DNA from: an uncultured Solirubrobacterales bacterium
GTDB taxonomy: Bacteria; Actinomycetota; Thermoleophilia; Solirubrobacterales; Solirubrobacteraceae
DNA length: 30,355 bases
Assembly (NCBI GenBank): GCA_903959665.1
Contig: CAJBXY010000120.1
Coordinates: 1 to 30,355 of the forward strand
Direction of reading: 5' to 3'
Positions 22,685-28,841 of this stretch are shown here, one piece after another; the stretch's first letter is position 1; each line of letters begins with the position of its first letter. Position numbers and translations under genes: made by a program. The notes below the pieces were generated by a model that was not told the origin of the DNA, searched no databases, and saw nothing but the letters and a program-made list of their open reading frames with translations.

Positions 22685-23821
22685 ATGCGGCCCGCCTCGG
22701 AGCTCGAGTCCCGTCGCCTCAGCGAAAGCTTCGGCTCGCTCTGTGGAATCCCCAGCCCTTCGCGCTGCGAGGGCGCTGTCGCGGCCTACGTCCGCGCGGA
22801 GCTCGAGCAGATCGGCGTCGAGGTAACCGAGGACGATGCCGGTGAGGTGATCGGCGGGCAGAGCGGAAACCTGCTGGCGCGGATCGGTGAACGTGGCGGA
22901 CGTTCGGTGCTGTTCTGCGCTCATTTGGACACCGTCCCCCACGAAGGCTCGGTCGTCCCTGTGATCGTCGATGGTGCCTGGGAGAGCGAAGGCGACACGA
23001 TTCTCGGCGCCGACAACAAGGCGGCGGTTGCGGTGCTCTTGGAGCTGGCGCGACGAGCAAAGATCGAGGGAGCGCCTGTTGATTTAGAGCTCTGCTTCAC
23101 GGTAGCTGAGGAACCTGGCTTGCTCGGCGCCAACGCACTAGACGTCACGCAGCTGCGCTCACAGCTCGGCTATGTCTACGACCACGCTACGCCGATTGGG
23201 GAGATCATCGCGGCAACGCCAACGCACATTCGCTGGCGCGCCGACATCCGCGGCCAAGCGGCCCACGCAGGGATTGCCCCAGAGGATGGACGCAGCGCGA
23301 TTACTGCGGCAGCGCGGGCAATTGCGCTGCTCCCAGACGGGAGGCTCGACGCCGCCAGCACTGCCAACGTCGCACGGATACGCGGCGGCGTCGCTGGCAC
23401 GAACGTCGTCCCCGAGCACTGCCAGGTTGACGGCGAGGTGCGCTCGCTCGAAGAGGGGCGCGCCGAGCTGCTCGCCGAAGAGGTCGCTGAACGCTTTCAG
23501 GACGCAGCCAACGAGCCGAGCTGTCAGTGCGATCTTGACCTGACGATCGAGCGCTCGTTCGTCGGTTACAAGCTCGCCGATGATGCGGTTGGGGTGGTCG
23601 CAGCACGGGCGGCGCTTGAGCGCTGCGGTTATGAAGCGAAAATGGTCGTTAGCGGCGGCGGCTCCGACGCCAACGCGCTCCGCGCCAAGGGCTTCGATTG
23701 CATCAACCTTGCAAACGGCACCGAGAATCCGCACCAGTCGAGTGAGCGCGTCGGGCTCGCCGAGCTGGAAGGGATGCTCAACGTGACATTCGCGCTGGTC
23801 GACGTCTTAGGGGAGGATTAG
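22685..23821 (+). CDS. M20-family metallopeptidase (PepT-like)
   Basis: This 378-residue zinc-dependent exopeptidase resembles peptidase T and related M20 enzymes. The metal and catalytic residues are H80 and D82 (CAHLDTVP), D110 bridging (GADNKAAV), E142/E143 (TVAEEPGLLGA), D166 (VYDHATPIG) and H350 (NPHQSSERV). The dimerisation (lid) domain lies between about 175 and 290 (GQAAHAGIAPEDGRSAI). No signal peptide is present, so it should act on cytosolic peptides, perhaps tripeptides; related enzymes act on acylated amino acids, so the substrate is open. The start is 11 nt after pyrG, and the DUF3866 gene follows with a 3-nt gap, suggesting one transcript. Confidence 0.9.
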   Translation: MRPASELESRRLSESFGSLCGIPSPSRCEGAVAAYVRAELEQIGVEVTEDDAGEVIGGQSGNLLARIGERGGRSVLFCAHLDTVPHEGSVVPVIVDGAWESEGDTILGADNKAAVAVLLELARRAKIEGAPVDLELCFTVAEEPGLLGANALDVTQLRSQLGYVYDHATPIGEIIAATPTHIRWRADIRGQAAHAGIAPEDGRSAITAAARAIALLPDGRLDAASTANVARIRGGVAGTNVVPEHCQVDGEVRSLEEGRAELLAEEVAERFQDAANEPSCQCDLDLTIERSFVGYKLADDAVGVVAARAALERCGYEAKMVVSGGGSDANALRAKGFDCINLANGTENPHQSSERVGLAELEGMLNVTFALVDVLGED

Positions 23822-23824
23822 TCG

Positions 23825-24844
23825 ATGCTCGTCCTTCGTGAGGGAACGGTAACCGAGGCCGGCCCGCTCGCAGCCGAGCAGCAGCTGCTCGTTGACGTTC
23901 CTGGCCGCGGCGTGCGGTCGGCAACCGCCGACACCGCTCTGCTTGGTCGCTGCGAGGTCGGTGACAGCGTGATCGTTAACACGCAGGCCGCGGATCTGGC
24001 GCTCGGTTCCGGGGGGTTCGACGTCGTCCACGTAAACCTCACGCGCGGTCTTGGCGGCGAAGGGGTTGACGGAGCGCACGTGATGAAGCTCAACTACAGC
24101 TCGCTTCAGCACGCTGTTCTGCCGGTCGAAGATGGAAACGACACGCTCCCCGACCCAAGGCCGGTCGGCGTCTGTTTCCTCCACGGCCAGCTCGCTCCAT
24201 TCGCCTGGGCTGTCAACGAGGCGCGGCAAGGGACGCAGCTCGGTTACGTTCAGGGCGGCGGAGGTGCGCTGCCAGGCGGCCATTCACGGACCGTGATTGA
24301 GCTGCGCGAGAGGGGCCTGCTGGCCGGCACGATTACCGCAGGGGCCTGCTACGGCGGGGAGGCTGAGGCGATCACGTTGGCCGGCGCAATCGCCCACGGC
24401 ATCGGCGAACTCGGTTGGGATGCGGCGGTAGTAGCGCCTGGGCCGGGGATCATTGGCTCGGGCTCACGTTTGGGTCACGGCGGGATGGCGGCGCTCGATG
24501 CCGCTCATACCGCGCTCGCGCTCGGCTGCCCGGTGGTCGTCGCGCCGCGGATGTCGAACGGCGATGAGCGTGATCGCCACCAAGGAGCCTCACACCACAC
24601 GCAGACTGTGCTCGATCTGCTGCTCGCTCCAGTTACCGTCGCAGCGCCACGGGGCGCCGGCGCGGAGATCACGCGCGGCTGCGGCCACGAGATCATCGAA
24701 ATCGATGTCGGGCTCGCTTCATATGGCGCCAGCGGGCTGCCTGGAACCACGATGGGTCGCTCAATCGAAGACGACCCACTCTTCTTCGGCGCTGCGCTCG
24801 CCGGTGGCGCGCTGCTCGCGGTAGAGATAGACGCGGCAACCTAG
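23825..24844 (+). CDS. DUF3866 family protein, function unknown
   Basis: This 339-residue protein matches what I know of DUF3866, a conserved family of Actinobacteria and spore-forming Firmicutes with no described function. The N-terminal third is beta-rich (VLREGTVTEAGP...VGDSVIVNTQA), like a small barrel. The rest is Gly-rich alpha/beta: GVCFLHGQLAPFAWA, QGGGGALPGGHSRTV, ITAGACYGGEAEAI, APGPGIIGSGSRLGHGGMAALDAAH and APRMSNGDERDRHQG. Several conserved His, Asp and Glu suggest an enzyme, but no known catalytic motif is clear. It has no signal peptide or membrane segment. GGGGAGGA (23810-23817) is a good Shine-Dalgarno overlapping the M20 stop region. Pairing with an M20 peptidase is notable. 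Confidence 0.82.
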   Translation: MLVLREGTVTEAGPLAAEQQLLVDVPGRGVRSATADTALLGRCEVGDSVIVNTQAADLALGSGGFDVVHVNLTRGLGGEGVDGAHVMKLNYSSLQHAVLPVEDGNDTLPDPRPVGVCFLHGQLAPFAWAVNEARQGTQLGYVQGGGGALPGGHSRTVIELRERGLLAGTITAGACYGGEAEAITLAGAIAHGIGELGWDAAVVAPGPGIIGSGSRLGHGGMAALDAAHTALALGCPVVVAPRMSNGDERDRHQGASHHTQTVLDLLLAPVTVAAPRGAGAEITRGCGHEIIEIDVGLASYGASGLPGTTMGRSIEDDPLFFGAALAGGALLAVEIDAAT

Positions 24845-24914
24845 CGACGCTCAGTTCACGCAGCGGCTGTTGCAGTGGTAAGGAAGGAGCGCTCCGGCGG
24901 CGAACTGCACGCCA

Positions 24915-25865
24915 ATGGCGATCACGACCGCACCGGCGCAGCGAACCTTCCAGCACCACGTGCTTGATTTTCTCGCATACCTCGAGTTGGAACGGGGGCT
25001 CTCCCGCAACACGCTCGGCGCGTATCGGACCGACCTGATGCAGTTCGGCCTCTATCTCGAAGAGAACGGCGTGAGCGTGCTCACAGCAGGCCACGGCGAG
25101 CTCGCCGGCTTTCTCGATCAGCTCACCAGCGGAGGCCCCGACCGAGCCCCGGTAGCGGCGGCAACGCTGCAGCGCAAGATGGCCTGCCTGCGCTCCTTCT
25201 ATCGCCATCTGCGCCGCGAGCAGCTGATCACGCACGATCCGACCGCCGATCTGCGAGCACCGCGAAAGACGCGGCGCCTGCCGAAGGTTCTAAGTCGCGA
25301 TCAGGTGAACATGCTGTTGGCAGCGCCGCAGGGCAATACCCCAGCCGCGCAGCGCGACCGCGCGCTGCTGGAGCTTATGTATGCCTGCGGCTTGCGCGCA
25401 TCTGAGGCGACCGGCCTGCTGGTTGGCGAGATCGACGTCGACGAGGGTGTGATGCGCGCGCGCGGAAAGGGCTCGAAGGAGCGATTGATTCCAGTTGGCA
25501 GCGCCGCGGTTGACGCGCTGCGCATATACCTTGAGGTGGCGCGGCCAAAGCTCGTCGGGATCGGCGATCAGGAGCACCTCTTCGTCAATCAGCGCGGCGG
25601 GGCGCTAACCCGTCAGGGGCTCTACAAGATCGTCCAAGGCCACGCCCGCGCAGCCGGGCTTGCCGGCCTGATGAGCCCGCACACGCTGCGGCACACCTTC
25701 GCGACCCATCTGCTCGCCGGCGGCTGCGACCTGCGAGCGCTCCAGGAGATGCTCGGTCACGCCGACATAGCGACGACCCAGATCTACACGCACCTTTCGG
25801 CCGAGCGGCTGAAAGACCAGTACTTCGGAGCCCACCCGCGGGCGACGATCGACAACGCCGGTTAG
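24915..25865 (+). CDS. xerD: Tyrosine site-specific recombinase XerD
   Basis: This 316-residue Xer recombinase would resolve chromosome dimers at dif with XerC. The core-binding domain spans about 11-110 (LAYLELERGLSRNTLGAYRTDL). The catalytic residues are R161 (CGLRASEATGL), K185 (GKGSKER), H256xxR259 (SPHTLRHTFATH), H282 (LGHADIATT) and Y291 (TQIYTHL). LNHxD-like and DLRALQEMLGH features fit XerD better than phage integrases. The ATG at 24915 is the first in-frame start; an AGGAAGGAG stretch lies about 24 nt upstream, too far to act as its Shine-Dalgarno. Its place after pyrG and intervening genes recalls mycobacterial Rv1701. No dif-like site was recognised. Confidence 0.93.
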   Translation: MAITTAPAQRTFQHHVLDFLAYLELERGLSRNTLGAYRTDLMQFGLYLEENGVSVLTAGHGELAGFLDQLTSGGPDRAPVAAATLQRKMACLRSFYRHLRREQLITHDPTADLRAPRKTRRLPKVLSRDQVNMLLAAPQGNTPAAQRDRALLELMYACGLRASEATGLLVGEIDVDEGVMRARGKGSKERLIPVGSAAVDALRIYLEVARPKLVGIGDQEHLFVNQRGGALTRQGLYKIVQGHARAAGLAGLMSPHTLRHTFATHLLAGGCDLRALQEMLGHADIATTQIYTHLSAERLKDQYFGAHPRATIDNAG

Positions 25866-25893
25866 ATTCCGCGCAGCCGACGGCCGACGCGCC

Positions 25894-25899
25894 TATCCT
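25894..25899 (+). promoter_or_regulatory. -10-like box (TATCCT) for mutM
   Basis: TATCCT is followed by 8 nt and the ATG at 25908, with no Shine-Dalgarno. An overlapping in-frame GTG at 25905 is rejected because MutM needs Pro as residue 2. Confidence 0.45.
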
Positions 25900-25907
25900 C
25901 GGCGGTG

Positions 25908-26789
25908 ATGCCAGAGCTGCCCGAAGTAGAAACGATCCGCCGCCAGTTGGCGCCAGCGCTTCGCGGCAAGCGGATCGAGCGGCTTGAGGTGATCGATCCC
26001 AAGTGGGGCAGCCCGATCGCCGCCGCCGAGCTGGCCTCACTGATCGAAGGTAGGACGATCGCGGAGCTGGGGCGCCGAGGCAAGTATCTGATCTTCGATC
26101 TCGGCGACGAGTTTTTCCTTATCTGCCATCTGAGGATGACGGGGAATTTCCTCTACGACGCAGCCAGTGAGGTTGCCTATCAGCGCGCGGTTTTCGAGCT
26201 TGAAGGCGGGCACACGCTGCGATTTACCGATCCGCGCCGGTTCGGAACGGCCGAAGTGGTGGCCGGGGGAGAGGCGCTCGACGAGTACTTCGCTGGCAGG
26301 CTCGGGATCGAACCGTTCTCGGGGAAGTTGGACGGCGCCGCGCTGCGCTCGCTGGCCGCTGACAAGAAGACTTCGATCAAAGCTTTTCTGCTCGATCAAC
26401 GGGCGGTCGCCGGGATCGGCAACATCTACGCCGACGAAGCGCTCTTCCGCGCCGAGCTCCACCCAATGCGCCAAGCCGGGCGCCTAAGGCCGGCGCAGTA
26501 CGAGCTGCTCGCAGCGACGATCCAGCAGGCTCTCCAAGCGGGGCTTGACGCGGGCGGCGCCACCATTGACGATTTCCGCCACGCCGACGGTCTCTACGGC
26601 AGCTTCCAAGACGAGTTTCTGGTTCACCGGCGCGCAGGCGAACCGTGCCCGCGCTGTGGCAATGAGGTAGAGAAGATCGTCGTCGCGGGCAGAGGGACCT
26701 ACCTCTGCGCTCGCTGCCAGCCGCGCCCTCGGGGTGCGCTCAAGCGCCGAGCAGCTGGTCGAGCTTCCCACTCTGGTCGGCAGCGATGA
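25908..26789 (+). CDS. mutM: Formamidopyrimidine-DNA glycosylase (Fpg/MutM)
   Basis: This 293-residue base-excision repair enzyme removes oxidised purines such as 8-oxoguanine and nicks the abasic site. The required N-terminus MPELPEVET gives catalytic P2 and E3; K59 (GRRGKY) is also in place. The H2TH region holds GIGNIYADEALF. The zinc finger is C247-x2-C250...C267-x2-C270. About 22 basic residues follow the finger, an extension longer than usual, and its last 50 nt overlap the end of the convergent glutaredoxin gene. The start at ATG 25908 is set by the need for Pro2. Confidence 0.96.
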   Translation: MPELPEVETIRRQLAPALRGKRIERLEVIDPKWGSPIAAAELASLIEGRTIAELGRRGKYLIFDLGDEFFLICHLRMTGNFLYDAASEVAYQRAVFELEGGHTLRFTDPRRFGTAEVVAGGEALDEYFAGRLGIEPFSGKLDGAALRSLAADKKTSIKAFLLDQRAVAGIGNIYADEALFRAELHPMRQAGRLRPAQYELLAATIQQALQAGLDAGGATIDDFRHADGLYGSFQDEFLVHRRAGEPCPRCGNEVEKIVVAGRGTYLCARCQPRPRGALKRRAAGRASHSGRQR

Positions 26790-26994
26790 GTTCCTGGAAG
26801 CCGCCGATCAGCTCGTCGTCGACGAGGATCTGCGGGAAGGTCATCATCCCCGTCTTCTCGTTCAGTGCGACGCGGCCTTCGGCGTCCATGCTGAGGTTGA
26901 TCTCCTCGAAGGGAATTTCACGCGCGTTCAAGAGCGCCTTCGCTTGCGAGCAGAACGGGCAGGGAGTTGACGAGTACATCACGACGTTTGGCAT
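26740..26994 (-). CDS. Glutaredoxin
   Basis: This 84-residue thioredoxin-fold protein has the dithiol active site C12-P-F-C15 (TPCPFCSQAK) and the cis-proline P54 in TFPQI, followed by IGGFQEL. It is a cytosolic thiol-disulfide oxidoreductase; glutathione or mycothiol as reductant cannot be read from the sequence. I use ATG 26994 (MPNVVMYSS) over the TTG at 27003 because TACATT lies 7 nt upstream on the minus strand. The 3' end overlaps the mutM 3' end by 50 nt, tail to tail. recO is divergent. Confidence 0.92.
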   Translation of the reverse strand: MPNVVMYSSTPCPFCSQAKALLNAREIPFEEINLSMDAEGRVALNEKTGMMTFPQILVDDELIGGFQELIAADQSGKLDQLLGA

Positions 26995-27001
26995 AGGGAT
27001 C

Positions 27002-27007
27002 AATGTA
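27002..27007 (-). promoter_or_regulatory. -10-like box (TACATT) for glutaredoxin gene
   Basis: On the minus strand TACATT is followed by 7 nt and the ATG at 26994. Confidence 0.4.
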
Positions 27008-27042
27008 GCGATGCCCAGGGGCGCGGCCTGATCGCTGGGCCA

Positions 27043-27747
27043 GTGAAGACGGAGGCGGTCGTGCTCCGTTCAATTCGTTACGGCGAGGCCGACCGCATCC
27101 TTCACGTTTACACGCCGATGCGCGGCAAGCTGAGCGCGATCGCAAAGGGCGTGAGGCGCTCGAAGAGTCGGTTCGGTGGGCGCCTCGAGCCTTTCTTCAG
27201 GCTCAACCTTGAGCTGCACGAAGGGCGCAGCGAGCTGATGACCGTAACCGGCGCAGAAACGATCAGCGCCTACACAACCTTGCGCGCCGATGAGCGCGCG
27301 CTCAACGGCGCCGCGCGCGCCTGCGATTCGCTCGGTCGCGTCTTCGACTCCGGCGAGCCTCACCCGGAGGTCTTTAACCTGCTTTGCAGCGCGCTCACCT
27401 TGCTCGATCAAAATCCTGAGAAAGCGACCGATGAATTTCAAGTCGCCTTTCGCCTCAAGCTGCTGCTGGCAGCGGGCTTTGCGCCGCAGCTAGCGGCCTG
27501 CGCGAGCTGCGGCGAGGTAGAGGAGCTGGTTGGCTTCTCGCCGGCCGCTGGCGGCGTGATCTGCGCCTCCTGCGAAGCCGGTTCGTTTGAGCTTGACGGC
27601 GAGACTCACCGCTTCCTCACCGCGGCGCTCGCCAGTTCCTTGGCGCAGACACCGAGCGCCGACCGCCGCGTGATCTCGCTCGCCGACCGTGCCGTTAGCG
27701 AAACCGCCGCCCACCATGGCCAGGTGCGCTTCAAGGCGATCGCTTGA
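27043..27747 (+). CDS. recO: DNA repair protein RecO
   Basis: This 234-residue RecFOR-pathway mediator helps load RecA onto SSB-coated single-stranded DNA. The N-terminal OB fold shows the family pattern TEAVVLRSIRYGEADRILHVYTPMRGKLSAIAKGVRRSKSRFGGRLEPF. A helical domain follows, with a zinc site formed by CASCGE and CASC (four Cys, about 152-177). The start is GTG 27043, with neither a Shine-Dalgarno nor a TAnnnT box at leaderless spacing, so the start is less certain than the identity. dgt follows after 43 nt. Confidence 0.94.
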   Translation: MKTEAVVLRSIRYGEADRILHVYTPMRGKLSAIAKGVRRSKSRFGGRLEPFFRLNLELHEGRSELMTVTGAETISAYTTLRADERALNGAARACDSLGRVFDSGEPHPEVFNLLCSALTLLDQNPEKATDEFQVAFRLKLLLAAGFAPQLAACASCGEVEELVGFSPAAGGVICASCEAGSFELDGETHRFLTAALASSLAQTPSADRRVISLADRAVSETAAHHGQVRFKAIA

Positions 27748-27752
27748 AAGCT

Positions 27753-27783
27753 TTGACAGCTAGTTGCGTTGGGCTGCGAGAAT
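27753..27783 (+). promoter_or_regulatory. Candidate promoter of dgt: TTGACA ... GAGAAT
   Basis: A perfect -35 TTGACA (27753-27758) and GAGAAT (27778-27783) are 19 nt apart. GAGAAT lies 7 nt before the dgt ATG, which again fits a leaderless message. The spacing is slightly long. Confidence 0.4.
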
Positions 27784-27790
27784 AGGCGCG

Positions 27791-28831
27791 ATGGATCCTC
27801 ACGCTAATCCCGGCCTCGTCGCCGCCGAGTTCGCAAAGCGCCAGCAGGCGCTTGAAGCGGAGCTGCTCTCGCCGCTGGCTGCCCGTTCATGGCCGGCGCA
27901 CAGGCTCGTCGACGAAGCCGACTGCGGCCTTCGCTCGCCGCTCCAGCGCGACCGCGACCGGATCGTCCACTGCAAAGCGTTCCGCCGCCTCAAGCACAAG
28001 ACGCAGGTTTTTGTCTCACCCGAGGGTGATCACTACCGCACGCGGCTAACGCACACGATCGAAGTGACCCAGATCGCCCGCACGGTGGCCCGCGCGCTGC
28101 GTTTGAACGAGGACTTGACGGAGGCGATTGGGCTTGGCCACGATCTCGGCCACCCGCCGTTCGGCCACATCGGTGAAGCGGTGCTCGACAAGTGCCTGAA
28201 GGAACGCTTCGACGGCGGCTTTCGCCACTATGAGCAGTCGCTCAGGGTCGTCGACGTGCTCGAGCGCGATGGGGCGGGGCTCAACCTGACGGCCGACGTG
28301 CGCGACGGCATCGCCTGCCATTCGGGCCGTGCGCCGGCGCCGCGGACGCTCGAAGGAGCAATCGTTCGCCTGGTCGATCGGATCGCTTACATCAACCACG
28401 ACATCGACGACGCAACGCGGGCCGACGTCGTCGCCGAGGCCGACCTTCCGGCCGGCCCGATCGCCACGCTCGGCCAAACCGGCTCAGCGCGGATCGACTA
28501 TCTCGTCCACGATCTCGTTGAGCACTCGCAGGCGGCTGGAGCAATCGTCCAAGGAGAAGAGGCGGGTGCGGCGATGGATGAGCTGCGGACTTGGATGTTC
28601 GACAACGTCTACCTCGGGGCAAGCGCCCGCGCCGAACACAATCGAATTGAGCGCGTGATAACCACGCTGTTCAACCATTACGCCAACGATCCTGACCGCA
28701 TCCCCGACGCCGGCGGCGCTCCCGGAGCGAGCCTCGACCGCCGCGTCACCGACTATCTGGCCGGGATGACCGACCGCTACTGCATCCGCGTCTTTGAGCA
28801 GCTGACCGTGCCGGAGTCGTTCGCCGCGTAG
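27791..28831 (+). CDS. dgt: Deoxyguanosinetriphosphate triphosphohydrolase-like protein
   Basis: This 346-residue HD-domain enzyme would split dNTPs to nucleoside and tripolyphosphate. The HD motif is H88 (RLTHTIEV), H117 and D118 (GLGHDLGHPPFGHIGE), with a later Asp in VDRIAYINHDIDD. The early RSPLQRDRDRIVHCKAFRRLKHKTQVF is the family signature. The C-terminal half ends in TDYLAGMTDRYCI, also typical. I use ATG 27791 over an upstream in-frame start that overlaps the promoter. It precedes dnaG by 10 nt; dgt-dnaG adjacency is common in Actinobacteria and Firmicutes and suggests coupling of dNTP control with replication. Confidence 0.95.
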   Translation: MDPHANPGLVAAEFAKRQQALEAELLSPLAARSWPAHRLVDEADCGLRSPLQRDRDRIVHCKAFRRLKHKTQVFVSPEGDHYRTRLTHTIEVTQIARTVARALRLNEDLTEAIGLGHDLGHPPFGHIGEAVLDKCLKERFDGGFRHYEQSLRVVDVLERDGAGLNLTADVRDGIACHSGRAPAPRTLEGAIVRLVDRIAYINHDIDDATRADVVAEADLPAGPIATLGQTGSARIDYLVHDLVEHSQAAGAIVQGEEAGAAMDELRTWMFDNVYLGASARAEHNRIERVITTLFNHYANDPDRIPDAGGAPGASLDRRVTDYLAGMTDRYCIRVFEQLTVPESFAA

Positions 28832-28834
28832 GCT
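28829..28834 (+). promoter_or_regulatory. -10-like box (TAGGCT) upstream of dnaG
   Basis: TAGGCT overlaps the dgt stop codon and is followed by 7 nt and the ATG at 28842. It could give a separate leaderless dnaG message, though read-through from dgt is also likely. Confidence 0.3.
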
Positions 28835-28841
28835 GCCATCG

